From: Methylobacillus sp. MM3
GTDB taxonomy: Bacteria; Pseudomonadota; Gammaproteobacteria; Burkholderiales; Methylophilaceae
Direction of reading: 5' to 3'
NCBI RefSeq assembly: GCF_001645185.1
Contig: NZ_LXTQ01000059.1
Coordinates: 1-55,182 of the forward strand
Length of the DNA: 55,182 nt
The translations under genes were made by a program, and so were the position numbers. The number at the start of each line of letters is the position of its first letter. The stretch's first letter is position 1. Shown here in pieces: positions 7,787-16,721 of the stretch. Under the pieces are notes generated by a model. That model was not told where the DNA came from and searched no databases. It worked only from the letters and a program-made list of their open reading frames with translations.

Positions 7787-9444
7787 CCGTTTTCCTGTTT
7801 TTCTTTCACTACATTCGCCGCCTCTGGCTCAGCAGCGGTTGCTTCGGCGCGGCGAACGTCGATAGCGGCCACTTCGGCCTTCGCTGCGTCTGAAAGGTCT
7901 TCCGTATTTTTGGGCTGAACTTCGGCTTTCTGTGCCTTGGCCCGCTCCATTGCGGCAGCTATCGCGGCTTTTTTCGCCGCGTCCGCATCTGCATCCGCGC
8001 TTTCAGCCTTGGCTCCGGCGGCACGTTGCGCATGTTTCGCTGCGCGCTCCTGTTTTTCGCGCTCTATCCGCTCCAGGCGGAATTCATTGCGCTCGCGAGC
8101 AAGGTTGGCAGCTTCCTTGGCCTTGTCCTGGGCGATGATTTCGCTCTTGGCAAAACGGTAGTACTGCACCAGTGGAATATTGCTCGGGCAGACATAGCTG
8201 CAGCAACCACACTCGATGCAATCAAAGAGTTTGTATTCGCGCGCCTTGTCGAGATTTTGCGATTTAGCGAACCAGTACAACTCCTGCGGCTGCAAGCTGA
8301 CAGGGCAAGCATCGGCGCACCGCGCGCAACGGATGCACGGCAACACCGGCGGCGGCGCAGGAAATAACCGGGGCGCACTTGCGATGATGCAGTTGGTCGC
8401 CTTGATCACGGGCACCTGCATCGAAGGCAGGCTGAAACCCATCATCGGCCCGCCCATGATCAAACCGTTGGTATTGGGCAATTCGCCACCCGCGGCTTCC
8501 AGCAGCGCCGTCATCGGCGTGCCCAGAGGCACCTCGAAGTTACCCGGACGCGCTACATTGCCGGTCACGGTCACGATGCGCGAAACGACGGTCTCGCCGA
8601 GCGAAAAATAACGATAGACGGCTGTCATCGTCGCAACGTTGAAAACCTGGATGCCGACGTCGCTGGAACGTTTGTCACTGGGCACCTCAATACCTGTCAG
8701 CAGCGCCGTCAGCCGCCGCGCATCGCCGCTGGGGTATAACGTTGGCACCACGGCCACGTCAATTTTCACTGCACTACGAGCGCACGCCTCACGCATGGCG
8801 CGCTCTGCTTCAGGCTTATTATCCTCAATGCCGACTATGCACTTTTCCGGGCCTAGCAGGTAATGAGCGATCTCGATGCCCCTGACGATTTCGTCGGCGC
8901 GCTCCCGCATCAGCATATCGTCGCAGGTGATGTAAGGCTCGCATTCCGCGCCGTTGATAATCAGGGTCTTGATCCCCGACCCGCCGCCTGGACGCAGCTT
9001 GATCTGCGTGGGGAAAGCAGCACCGCCCATACCGACGATCCCCGATACCCGCAGGCTGGAAATCATTTCGGCACGGTCGCGCTGCCGCCAATCGGTTGGA
9101 TTCAGCGGCATCCAGCGGTTTTCACCGTCAGGATTCAGCGTGATGCTCACGTCGGGCAAACCAGACGGATGCGGAATCGATTGATCTTCTATCGACACGA
9201 TGGTGCCCGAGGTCGGCGCATGCACTGCCGCCGAAATCGCGCCGACGGCCTCCGCCAATAATTGCCCCTTCAGCACATGATCGCCGGGCTGCACAAGTAT
9301 TTTGGGAAGATTACCCACATGCTGGCGCAGCGGCAGCACCAGTGTGCCGGAAACCGGCAGAACCTGGATCGGCTGTCCGGTGGACTCCAGCTTGTGCTCC
9401 GGCGGGTGCACGCCGCCGCTGAATTTGAATAAACGGGAGATCAT
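7783..9444 (-). CDS. rsxC: Electron transport complex subunit RsxC/RnfC
   Basis: A 553-residue peripheral subunit that carries the NADH/FMN-binding and SLBB-like regions and two [4Fe-4S] clusters. Visible: [12 protein letters not shown] at the N-terminus, [13 protein letters not shown] and [20 protein letters not shown] (Rossmann/FMN region), and the ferredoxin pair [12 protein letters not shown] and [12 protein letters not shown] near residues 365-415. The last 130 residues are a low-complexity Ala/Lys/Glu-rich tail, which is common and variable in length in RnfC; here it is moderate. ATGA overlaps join it to rsxB and rsxD. Confidence 0.97.
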   Translation of the reverse strand: MISRLFKFSGGVHPPEHKLESTGQPIQVLPVSGTLVLPLRQHVGNLPKILVQPGDHVLKGQLLAEAVGAISAAVHAPTSGTIVSIEDQSIPHPSGLPDVSITLNPDGENRWMPLNPTDWRQRDRAEMISSLRVSGIVGMGGAAFPTQIKLRPGGGSGIKTLIINGAECEPYITCDDMLMRERADEIVRGIEIAHYLLGPEKCIVGIEDNKPEAERAMREACARSAVKIDVAVVPTLYPSGDARRLTALLTGIEVPSDKRSSDVGIQVFNVATMTAVYRYFSLGETVVSRIVTVTGNVARPGNFEVPLGTPMTALLEAAGGELPNTNGLIMGGPMMGFSLPSMQVPVIKATNCIIASAPRLFPAPPPVLPCIRCARCADACPVSLQPQELYWFAKSQNLDKAREYKLFDCIECGCCSYVCPSNIPLVQYYRFAKSEIIAQDKAKEAANLARERNEFRLERIEREKQERAAKHAQRAAGAKAESADADADAAKKAAIAAAMERAKAQKAEVQPKNTEDLSDAAKAEVAAIDVRRAEATAAEPEAANVVKEKQENG

Positions 9445-9992
9445 GCGGTTTGCTTGAGACTATAAACGGGATAACGCCACTTCCAGTTGGCGACGGACTC
9501 CTGGATCGGCTCCATCGAGATGCAATCCACCGGACAAGGCGCCACGCACAACTCGCAGCCGGTGCATTCGGAGGCGATGATGGTGTGCATGTGCTTGGCG
9601 GCGCCGAGAATGGCATCCACCGGACAGGCCTGGATGCAGAGCGTGCAACCGATGCACAGGTTTTCGTCGATGACCGCAACGGATTTTGGTTTGGGCAATC
9701 CATGTTCGGCATTGAGCGGCTTGGGCTCCACCCCCAGCAGATCAGCCAGTGCACGCATGCCGCTATCGCCGCCCGGCGGGCACTGATTGATATCCGCCTC
9801 GCCCTTGGCAATCGCGGTTGCGTAAGGTTTGCAGCCGGGATAGCCGCACTGACCACACTGGGTCTGCGGCAGAATGGCGTCGATCTTGTCGACCAGCGGG
9901 TCGCCTTCCACCTTGAACTTGAGCGCGGAATAGCCGAGCACGATGCCCAGCAGCAGGGCCAGACCCAGCATCACCAGCAAGGCAGTCAGCAT
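9441..9992 (-). CDS. rsxB: Electron transport complex subunit RsxB/RnfB
   Basis: A 183-residue iron-sulfur subunit. Residues 1-25 form a membrane anchor, followed by the 4Fe-4S domain [13 protein letters not shown] (with the fourth Cys in INQCPPGG) and two ferredoxin clusters, [12 protein letters not shown] and [12 protein letters not shown]. This is the short RnfB type found in proteobacteria. It passes electrons between RsxC and the membrane subunits. The stop overlaps rsxC (ATGA), and its ATG touches the rsxA stop (TAATG). Confidence 0.97.
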   Translation of the reverse strand: MLTALLVMLGLALLLGIVLGYSALKFKVEGDPLVDKIDAILPQTQCGQCGYPGCKPYATAIAKGEADINQCPPGGDSGMRALADLLGVEPKPLNAEHGLPKPKSVAVIDENLCIGCTLCIQACPVDAILGAAKHMHTIIASECTGCELCVAPCPVDCISMEPIQESVANWKWRYPVYSLKQTA

Positions 9993-10570
9993 TATCGGAT
10001 CAACCCCGCAAAACCCATGAAGGCGAGGCTCATCAGCCCGGCAGTCACCATCGCAATGGCAGAACCCTGGAAGGATGCCGGCACATCGGCGGCCTCAAGG
10101 CGTTCGCGCATCGACGCGAAAAGTATCAGCACCAGCGAGAAACCGACAGCCCCGCCGAAACCGAACAACAAGGACTCCATGAAATTATGGTTGGCCTGGA
10201 CATTGAGCAGCGGAATGCCCAGCACCGCGCAGTTGGTGGTGATCAAGGGCAAATAGACGCCGAGAGATTGATACAGCACCGGACTGGTTTTCTCGATCAC
10301 CATTTCGGTAAACTGCACCACACCGGCGATGACAACGATGAAAGACAGCGTGCGCAGATAAAAGAGATCCGTTCCGAGCAGATATTCATTGATAAGGTAA
10401 CTGCTGCCGGAGCCAAGCGTCAGCACGAAAGTCGTGGCTGCACCCATGGCAATGGAGGTTTCCAGTTTCTTGGAAACGCCCATGAAGGGGCACAGCCCCA
10501 GAATCTTGACCAGAACGATGTTGTTGACCAGTATCGTGCCGACCAGAATCAGGATGTAGCTTTCGACCAT
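9992..10570 (-). CDS. rsxA: Electron transport complex subunit RsxA/RnfA
   Basis: A 192-residue integral membrane subunit, first gene of the rsxABCDGE-nth run. The opening [40 protein letters not shown] and [17 protein letters not shown] are all family hallmarks, with the two membrane Cys that hold an intramembrane [2Fe-2S] cluster together with RsxE. The 215-base gap to the divergent dapA must hold the operon promoter; I could not pick a convincing -10/-35 pair for this direction. Confidence 0.96.
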   Translation of the reverse strand: MVESYILILVGTILVNNIVLVKILGLCPFMGVSKKLETSIAMGAATTFVLTLGSGSSYLINEYLLGTDLFYLRTLSFIVVIAGVVQFTEMVIEKTSPVLYQSLGVYLPLITTNCAVLGIPLLNVQANHNFMESLLFGFGGAVGFSLVLILFASMRERLEAADVPASFQGSAIAMVTAGLMSLAFMGFAGLIR

Positions 10571-10785
10571 GTACTGCCAACTCTGGAGGTAAATGTCGGA
10601 TTATCCCCTGCCGGGGGAATTCGTTCAATATCAAAGGCTCTTGCAATGCCCATTTTCCTCGGCTGCTGGGGCAAGAAATGCGGGGCTGCGGCAAAACCCA
10701 AGTGTAAAGACATGTCAGAGATTATTTTTCGACATCCATTTCGGTTAGAATAACGCGGTTTATCAATCAAGTTATCAGGTAGAAC

Positions 10786-11661
10786 ATGCTGAAAGGCAGC
10801 CTTGTTGCCATCGTCACGCCGATGCACGCGGATGGCACGTTGGATCTCGCATCACTGCGCTCGCTCATCGATTTTCATGCCGACCAGGGAACCGACGGTA
10901 TCGTCATCGTCGGCACCACCGGCGAATCGCCCACCGTCGATTTCGAAGAGCATTGCCTGCTCATTCGCACCACCGTTGAGCAGACGGCCGGGCGTTTGCC
11001 GGTCATCGCCGGCACCGGTGCCAATTGCACGCGCGAAGCCATCGAGTTGACGCAGCAGGCGAAGGAGGCCGGCGCAGACGCCTGCCTGCTAGTCGCCCCT
11101 TACTATAACAAGCCGATGCAGGAAGGGTTGTTCCAGCACTTCAAGGCGATTGCCGAAGCAGTGGACATCCCGCAGATCCTGTACAACGTGCCGGGCCGCA
11201 CCGGTTGCGACATCGCCAACGACACCGCGTTGCGCCTGGCGCAGATCCCGAACATCGTGGGCATCAAGGATGCCACCGGCAACATCGAGCGCGGTACCGA
11301 CCTGCTTCGTCGCGCACCGGCCGACTTTGCAATCTACAGCGGCGACGACGCCTCCTCGCTGGCATTGATGCTACTCGGCGGCCATGGCACGATTTCCGTC
11401 ACCGCCAACGTGGCGCCGAAACTGATGCATGCAATGTGCGCTGCCGCTTTTGCCGGCGACCTCGCACGGGCGCGCGACATCAACCGCAAGCTGTTTCCGC
11501 TGCATCAAAAGCTGTTCATCGAAGCCAACCCGATTCCCGCCAAATGGATATTGGCCGAAATGGGACTGATCGGGCATGGGATCCGGCTGCCTTTGACGCC
11601 GCTGGCCCCGCAATATCACGAAACCCTGCGCGACGCGATGCGTAGCGCAGAAATCATTTAA
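10786..11661 (+). CDS. dapA: 4-hydroxy-tetrahydrodipicolinate synthase
   Basis: A 291-residue class I aldolase that condenses pyruvate with aspartate semialdehyde in the lysine and diaminopimelate pathway. GTTGESPTVDFEEH is the substrate-binding loop, YNVPGRTGCDI holds the catalytic Tyr, and NIVGIKDATGNIERG holds the Schiff-base Lys. The length is that of E. coli DapA. A possible -10 (TAGAAT, 10746-10751) lies upstream without a well-spaced -35. bamC follows 13 bases later, as is typical of beta- and gammaproteobacteria. Confidence 0.97.
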   Translation: MLKGSLVAIVTPMHADGTLDLASLRSLIDFHADQGTDGIVIVGTTGESPTVDFEEHCLLIRTTVEQTAGRLPVIAGTGANCTREAIELTQQAKEAGADACLLVAPYYNKPMQEGLFQHFKAIAEAVDIPQILYNVPGRTGCDIANDTALRLAQIPNIVGIKDATGNIERGTDLLRRAPADFAIYSGDDASSLALMLLGGHGTISVTANVAPKLMHAMCAAAFAGDLARARDINRKLFPLHQKLFIEANPIPAKWILAEMGLIGHGIRLPLTPLAPQYHETLRDAMRSAEII

Positions 11662-11674
11662 CGCAGGAAGCCGA

Positions 11675-12949
11675 ATGAGTACATCCAAAGCACGTATCTG
11701 CATCGTTTCGCTGCTGTCCATCCTGGTTTTGGCCGGCTGCGATTCGATTCCTTTCATCGACACCACCTCCGATTACAAGAGCGCAGGCCGCGGCAAGCCG
11801 CTGGAAGTTCCGCCCGACCTGACATCGGCATCCGCTTCCGACACCTACAATGTGCCGGGCGGCACCACCTACTCTCAGTACAGCGAAGGCCAAGGGCAGC
11901 AAGAGGAGCAAACGGAAAAAATCCTGCCGACCTCGGATAGCGTCAAGATGGAGCGTGCGGGCTCGCAACGCTGGCTGGTCGTGCAAGCTCCGCCTGAAAA
12001 AGTCTGGCCGGTCGTGCGCGAGTTCTGGAACGAGCTCGGCTTTGCCGTGCGCACCGAGAATCCGCAGACTGGCGTCATGGAAACCGAATGGGTAGACCCT
12101 TCGGATCTGACCAAGGACAAGGAAGGCAACTACCTGGATAAATTCCAGGGCTGGCTGGACAAGCTGAATGCTCTCAGCAGCCGTCAGAAATTCCGCACCC
12201 GCATCGACCGCGGCACGGAAGAAGAGACTACCGAAGTTTATCTGAGCCACCGCTCCGTCAGCGATGTGCCTGACGACGGCAAGCAGCGCGTCCGCACCAT
12301 ATACGGTGAAGTAGAAACTGGTTACAGGAACGAGGATTTCGAAAAGAAAAAAGGCAGCAAGGAAGGACGCGCCATTGCCGAAGATATCGATGCCGAATTG
12401 CTGCGTCGCCTGATGGTGCGCATGGGGGTGGAAGAACAGAAGTCGCACACCATCATGGCCGCCGCCTCCACGGAAAAACGTGCAACGTTCGAGCAGGACA
12501 AGTCCGGCAATACCAAGCTCACCGTCAACGATCCATTCGATCGCGCATGGCGTCGCGTCGGCCTGGCACTCGACCGCATCGGCTTCGTCGTGGAAGACCG
12601 CGATCGCTCGCGCGGCGTTTTCTTTGTACGATACTCCGACATCAGCATCGACGACCCCCAGTCCGAAGCAAAGAAGAAAGGTCTGCTGGATACTCTGAAA
12701 TTCTGGGGTGACGACGAGGAAGAAAAATCCAAGGCGCCCGCTCCGAAAAAAGAAGAGAAAGGCCTGACCGACAAGCTCAAGTTCTGGGGCGAGGACAAGG
12801 ACAAGGCCGAGCGCGAGAAACAATATCGCATCCAGATCGGCCGCGGCGAAGAAACCAGCGCCGTCACCGTGACCGACCAGAATGGCCAGGTTGACGTCTC
12901 GCCCACAGCCAACCGCATTCTGGCAATGCTCTACGACCAATTGAAATAA
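11675..12949 (+). CDS. bamC: Outer membrane assembly lipoprotein BamC
   Basis: A 424-residue BamC (NlpB) homologue, part of the BAM complex that inserts beta-barrel proteins. The signal peptide ends in the lipobox LVLAGC (Cys at about residue 22). The unstructured N-terminal lasso DYKSAGRGKPLEVPPDLT, which binds BamD, is clear. Two helix-grip domains follow (about 92-245 and 270-424). Between them and within the second is a Lys/Glu-rich insertion (LKFWGDDEEEKSKAP, then the near-copy LTDKLKFWGEDKDKAE), a duplicated segment that makes this protein longer than E. coli BamC. The stop overlaps the next start (TAATG). Confidence 0.92.
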   Translation: MSTSKARICIVSLLSILVLAGCDSIPFIDTTSDYKSAGRGKPLEVPPDLTSASASDTYNVPGGTTYSQYSEGQGQQEEQTEKILPTSDSVKMERAGSQRWLVVQAPPEKVWPVVREFWNELGFAVRTENPQTGVMETEWVDPSDLTKDKEGNYLDKFQGWLDKLNALSSRQKFRTRIDRGTEEETTEVYLSHRSVSDVPDDGKQRVRTIYGEVETGYRNEDFEKKKGSKEGRAIAEDIDAELLRRLMVRMGVEEQKSHTIMAAASTEKRATFEQDKSGNTKLTVNDPFDRAWRRVGLALDRIGFVVEDRDRSRGVFFVRYSDISIDDPQSEAKKKGLLDTLKFWGDDEEEKSKAPAPKKEEKGLTDKLKFWGEDKDKAEREKQYRIQIGRGEETSAVTVTDQNGQVDVSPTANRILAMLYDQLK

Positions 12950-13722
12950 TGCGCTTTGCATCCCTCGGCAGCGGTAGTGCCGGCAACGCCCTGGTGGCGG
13001 AAGCCGGCACGACGCGGCTGATGGTGGATTGCGGCTTCGGCATACGCGAAACCGAACAGCGCCTCGCCCGACTCGGGCTATCACCACAAGACATCAACGG
13101 CATTCTTGTCACACACGAACATGACGACCACGCAGGTGGCGTATTCAGGTTCGCGGCAAAACACGACATTACCGTCTGGACCACCCACGGCACGCTGCGT
13201 GCCGCACAACGCTACGTTCCAGCCGGATTCCACGCCCCCCTGATGGTCATAGACAGCCACACATCATTTTGCGTTGGCAGTTTGGAAGTTCACCCTTTTC
13301 CCGTTCCTCACGATGCAGGCGAACCCGTGCAATACGTGCTGTCCGATGGTGCGCGAAAACTCGGCATATTGACGGATACCGGCAGCAGTACACCGCATAT
13401 CGAATACATGCTGGACCGATGCAACGCGCTGGTACTGGAATGTAATCACGACCTGGACATGCTGATGAATGGACCTTATGCCTGGCCGCTCAAGCAGCGG
13501 GTAAAAAGCCGGCTTGGCCACCTGGATAATGCAACATCGGCAGCGCTGCTTGCGAAGCTGGACAATAGCAAGTTACAACATTTGATTGCGGCTCACCTGA
13601 GTGAAAAAAACAATACGCCGGCACTCGCGGTTGATGCCTTGGCCGAGGCCATGACTTGTGAAAAGGAATGGATAGAGGTGGCAACGCAGGCGGAAGGATT
13701 CGGCTGGCGCCAAATCGTGTAG
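12949..13722 (+). CDS. MBL-fold metallohydrolase (YycJ/WalJ-like)
   Basis: A 257-residue metallo-beta-lactamase fold hydrolase. Metal-binding motifs are complete: THEHDDHAGG (HxHxDH), PVPHDAGEP with the next His, TDTGSS with the bridging Asp, and AAHLSEKNN with the last His. The family resembles YycJ/WalJ-type proteins, some of which are 5'-3' exonucleases; the substrate here cannot be told. It is translationally coupled to bamC. A terminator follows at 13746. Confidence 0.88.
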   Translation: MRFASLGSGSAGNALVAEAGTTRLMVDCGFGIRETEQRLARLGLSPQDINGILVTHEHDDHAGGVFRFAAKHDITVWTTHGTLRAAQRYVPAGFHAPLMVIDSHTSFCVGSLEVHPFPVPHDAGEPVQYVLSDGARKLGILTDTGSSTPHIEYMLDRCNALVLECNHDLDMLMNGPYAWPLKQRVKSRLGHLDNATSAALLAKLDNSKLQHLIAAHLSEKNNTPALAVDALAEAMTCEKEWIEVATQAEGFGWRQIV

Positions 13723-13745
13723 GTAAAACCATGCACCACAAAAAC

Positions 13746-13770
13746 AAAAAGCCGGCAAAGCCGGCTTTTT
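13746..13770. terminator. Bidirectional intrinsic terminator
   Basis: The stem AAAAAGCCGGC with loop AAA and the matching GCCGGCTTTTT has A- and T-tracts on both sides. It sits between the converging MBL gene (plus) and small lipoprotein gene (minus) and can end both. The same GCCGGC core is used in the terminator at 17672. Confidence 0.92.
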
Positions 13771-13791
13771 GTCGTTCAAGCAATAAAACTA

Positions 13792-14031
13792 TTACTTGGC
13801 TTCTGCAGGAGCAGCAGGAGCAGCTTCCGGAGCAGGAGCGGCTTCCGGAGCGGGAGCAGCTTCAGGAGCAGGAGCGGCTTCCGGAGCGGGAGCAGCTTCA
13901 GGAGCAGCAGGAGCTTCAGCAGCGGGAGCTTCAACAGCAGGAGCTTCAGCAGCAGGAGCTTCTTCTTCCTTTTGGCCACAAGCGGTCAGAGCCAGAGCCA
14001 GCAGAGCGGCGAGCAGAGCGGAACGAGTCAT
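13792..14031 (-). CDS. Small Ala/Pro/Glu-rich lipoprotein
   Basis: A 79-residue predicted lipoprotein: signal TRSALLAALLALALTAC with lipobox LTAC, then a mature chain made almost entirely of Ala, Pro and Glu (repeats of EAPA and EAAPAP). There is no domain I recognise. Such chains are flexible and may span or decorate the periplasm. The repeat length may vary between strains, because the coding DNA is a tandem 18-base repeat. The strong terminator just downstream and the long AT-rich leader argue that it is a real, separately transcribed gene. Confidence 0.72.
   Translation of the reverse strand: MTRSALLAALLALALTACGQKEEEAPAAEAPAVEAPAAEAPAAPEAAPAPEAAPAPEAAPAPEAAPAPEAAPAAPAEAK
13823..13894. 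repeat. Four tandem 18-base units in the lipoprotein gene
   Basis: Four consecutive 18-base units (consensus GCTTCCGGAGCRGGAGCR, the third with CAGG for CCGG) code for EAAPAP on the minus strand. Part of a fifth unit follows. Units one to four differ at only a few bases, as expected from slippage or unequal crossing-over. Confidence 0.9.
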
Positions 14032-14131
14032 TTTTTATCCTTAACGAGACAATGTGTTGAAAAATCTGTTGTACGGAGCCAACCAATAACGGATTGGTAC
14101 CGAGTGGGCAAAATTTTATAGAGTTTTTTTT

Positions 14132-14150
14132 GGAAATACTAGTAGTTTCC
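14132..14150. other. Near-palindrome around TACTAGTA
   Basis: GGAAA and TTTCC arms flank a perfect TACTAGTA core with one mismatched pair between them. It lies in the 167-base gap between the secretin-like gene (stop at 14199) and the small lipoprotein start (14031). It lacks a T-tract for the minus-strand transcript, so it is not a normal terminator; it may be an operator for the lipoprotein gene. Confidence 0.35.
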
Positions 14151-14198
14151 AAGCATGGCAAGAGTTTTTCGCTAAATATAAAACGATTCAGCCTCCGT

Positions 14199-15008
14199 CT
14201 ACTCGATCAACACCCATAACTGACTGGTGTTTTCCGTTTTTCCTGTTCCGCGCGCAAGTATCGCCCGACTCACCTCATCTCGACCCTGCATCGTTCCACC
14301 AAGGTTGAACCATTCGCCCGGCGCGACCCGCACAGTAGTCGCCAATTCCTGGAACTCCACCACGCCGTCATTGCGCAACGAAGCAATGCGAGGAGCGATC
14401 TCTAGCTCGATAGCTTGCCCTATCTGACGCGGCAGTACGGAGAACCCGGTGGTAATGTCGCGATATTGCACCGTTTGCTGCATATGCGCATAGCGCCGGA
14501 GGATGGTCATCCAGCTTTCGGTAAACGGCACCGACTGTCCGACGGCAATGAAAGCACGAGCGCCATCCAGGACGCTGATATATTCGCTTCCGCGCGTATG
14601 GCTGGATGTCTCGCGACTATCCATTTCGATGATAATGCTGTTCCTGCCGGGCCCGGGGCCCGAGCGCTGTATCCGGACATCGTCACCCAGGCTTCCGCCA
14701 GCTTCGAGCCGGCCCGTGGAGGAATGACTGCTGCCGGACCGATCGACCCGGATACGGTAGGTTCTACTTTCGACATCAAGCTGCGCGACAGCCTGCTCGA
14801 TGGCCGTCATGCGCTCGGACGGAACATCGACAAAAAGATGATTGCCGGAAGCGCTGACGACTCCGCCCTGCCCGGCCAAGGGTTGCAACGCAGGCAGCAA
14901 GTCCTGGCCGAAGCGATGCTGCAAGGTGATGATCTTGAACTGGTTTTCTGCCCAGGCTGCGCCACAAACAAAAATCAGGATCAGAATCTGAATCAAACGG
15001 CGCATCAC
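14199..15008 (-). CDS. Small orphan secretin-domain protein
   Basis: A 269-residue exported protein. After a signal peptide (about 1-20), residues 22-95 look like a secretin N-domain (IITLQHRFGQDLLPALQPLA, then SASGNHLFVDVP). The second half resembles a short secretin beta-domain: FSVLPRQIGQAIELEIAPRI, ATTVRVAPGEWFNLGG, and the end TSQLWVLIE. Pilus and type II secretins are usually 400-700 residues, so this is a miniature form that lacks most N-domains. There is no pilus or secretion operon nearby. It overlaps the upstream gene by four bases (ATGA). Function unknown; it may form or seal a small outer-membrane assembly. Confidence 0.7.
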   Translation of the reverse strand: MMRRLIQILILIFVCGAAWAENQFKIITLQHRFGQDLLPALQPLAGQGGVVSASGNHLFVDVPSERMTAIEQAVAQLDVESRTYRIRVDRSGSSHSSTGRLEAGGSLGDDVRIQRSGPGPGRNSIIIEMDSRETSSHTRGSEYISVLDGARAFIAVGQSVPFTESWMTILRRYAHMQQTVQYRDITTGFSVLPRQIGQAIELEIAPRIASLRNDGVVEFQELATTVRVAPGEWFNLGGTMQGRDEVSRAILARGTGKTENTSQLWVLIE

Positions 15009-15511
15009 AGCCCCAATGTTGTTGCGAACACGGCGGGATGAGAGGCTTCGAGCAATTGCTGGAAACGCTCCTCGATTTGCCGGGCACCGGCCGGATCACT
15101 GATTGCCAGCAGCGAGCGTGTGCCGTCCCGATGAAAGCGATGCACGTAGTGCAAGTCATCGGCCACCACGAAGGGATCCATCGCGATTCGCGCGTGCTCC
15201 ATGGTCTTGTGGATAGCCATGGCGTGGCTGTATGACTTCAGGAGATTCATGATGCGCGGACAATAGGCGCTGACATGCTCCGTCTCATGCAGGATGATGA
15301 TCAGACGATTCTTGCCGCTTTTGCGCAGGAAGGCATTCAGGGCATCGTAGCGCTTCAGGCTGCTGTAGCCGCCACTGGCCAGGTCGCCGTCGAAAATATG
15401 CAGCGTGTGTTGCGCGCTATCGATCACGCGATCGATAGCGGATTCGTAATCCCTTTCGCCGCTGAGCATCTGGCGCTGCCCGTTCGTGCCATTTTCCGGA
15501 GTTTCCTGCAT
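15005..15511 (-). CDS. DUF7931-like protein
   Basis: A 168-residue soluble protein without signal peptide. The pattern ESAIDRVIDSAQHTLHIFDG, FLRKSGKNRLIIILHETEHV, MNLLKSYSHAMAIHKTMEHA and DPFVVADDLHYVHRFHRDGT matches a family of small proteobacterial proteins, now called DUF7931 as far as I recall, that resembles half of a phospholipase D fold but lacks the full HKD motif. The function is unknown. It sits between roxA (12 bases downstream of that stop) and the mini-secretin gene it overlaps, so the three may be cotranscribed. Confidence 0.6.
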   Translation of the reverse strand: MQETPENGTNGQRQMLSGERDYESAIDRVIDSAQHTLHIFDGDLASGGYSSLKRYDALNAFLRKSGKNRLIIILHETEHVSAYCPRIMNLLKSYSHAMAIHKTMEHARIAMDPFVVADDLHYVHRFHRDGTRSLLAISDPAGARQIEERFQQLLEASHPAVFATTLGL

Positions 15512-15523
15512 CGTTCGCGCTCC

Positions 15524-16636
15524 TCAGAAATGTAGATAGCCTGCACTCACCCATTGATGCAACAATGCCACCGCTTCATCCGGAACCGATGCGCCAGGTG
15601 GCAGCATGCGCTTATCCGCGAGTTCGCACAGCAGTGCCAGCAACTCGCCCTCAACCTGCACCGTTTCCCCATTGATGAAGATGCGATTACCGCGAAATAG
15701 CATCTGGCTTTTCAGATCAAGCCGCAAACCTTTTTTCGTCAGATGCTCGCGGAACTTGTCCATGCCGATACGGCGCGGTCGCTCGAACACGACATGCGGC
15801 TTGGGTTCGGTCAGATAGCTTCCAAGAAAATCCGCGACGTCATCGCCGCTCCAGTGTATGCCTTGCAGCATGGTCTCCACTTTATTCACCATCTGCCCGC
15901 TCAACTCCGCCGGGCGTGACTGGGCTTCCAGATCGGGATCGGCGTACAGGCCTTCCAGATGCAGACGGTCCTGCATGAACACCAGGAACTGCGTCGCAAG
16001 CTCCTGCGTCGAAGGCGCGCGGAAACCGATCGAATAGGTCGTGCAATCGCCAACGGCGATACCCCAGTGCGCCAGCCTGGGTGGCAGGTACAGCATGTCG
16101 CCGGGATTCAGCACCCACTCCTGGTCGATGCGGAAGTTCTTAAGAATGCGCAACGGCGAATCCGGTACCAGCGTCATGTCGTCTTGCCCGCTGATGCGCC
16201 ACATGCGCTGCCCGACACCTTGCAGCAGAAACACGTCGTAGGAATCGAAATGCGGCCCGACGCCGCCGCCATCTGGTGCAAAGCTCACCATCAGGTCGTC
16301 CAGGCGAGCGCGCGGGATAAAGTCGAACTCGTGCAGCAATTCGTCCGCCTCGGGCAGATGATGGTTGACGCCCTGAACCAGCAGGGTCCAGTCCTTTTCA
16401 GGCAATTGCGCGAAACGCTCCTCCACGAATGGCCCCTGCTCCAGCTTCCATTTGCCGCGTTGCTGCAGTACCAATCGCGATTGGACATCCTCTTCGCAAG
16501 CGAGCCCGGCGAGCTCGTTTGGCGACAGAATCTCGCCGAATCCGGGAAAGGCATTGCGCACCAGCAAAGGCTTTTTTTGCCAGTACTCTTCAATGAATTG
16601 GCGCGCGCTGAGGCCGCCGAGCATGGTTTTTTTCAT
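15524..16636 (-). CDS. roxA: Ribosomal protein uL16 arginine hydroxylase RoxA
   Basis: A 370-residue cupin/JmjC oxygenase (YcfD family) that hydroxylates an arginine of ribosomal protein uL16 using Fe(II) and 2-oxoglutarate. The iron site is visible in VGPHFDSYDVFLLQGVGQ (H-x-D) and PPRLAHWGIAV (distal His). The opening LSARQFIEEYWQKKPLLVRN and the C-terminal winged-helix-like domain (about 260-370) match the family in order and length. It is divergent from bcp across 85 bases. DUF7931 and the mini-secretin follow on the same strand. Confidence 0.92.
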   Translation of the reverse strand: MKKTMLGGLSARQFIEEYWQKKPLLVRNAFPGFGEILSPNELAGLACEEDVQSRLVLQQRGKWKLEQGPFVEERFAQLPEKDWTLLVQGVNHHLPEADELLHEFDFIPRARLDDLMVSFAPDGGGVGPHFDSYDVFLLQGVGQRMWRISGQDDMTLVPDSPLRILKNFRIDQEWVLNPGDMLYLPPRLAHWGIAVGDCTTYSIGFRAPSTQELATQFLVFMQDRLHLEGLYADPDLEAQSRPAELSGQMVNKVETMLQGIHWSGDDVADFLGSYLTEPKPHVVFERPRRIGMDKFREHLTKKGLRLDLKSQMLFRGNRIFINGETVQVEGELLALLCELADKRMLPPGASVPDEAVALLHQWVSAGYLHF

Positions 16637-16721
16637 GGCGTCATCATAGCCGATTGTTTCTTGCCTTTAAAAATCGGTTATGCGGTAGAATTATTTCGTC
16701 CCCCAACCTTCGCGAGACCCT

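Noticed and set aside
11654-13087. A 477-codon open frame on the minus strand over bamC
   Set aside because: It is the mirror of bamC, whose lipobox, N-terminal lasso and operon place are clear; the minus-strand product has no family likeness.
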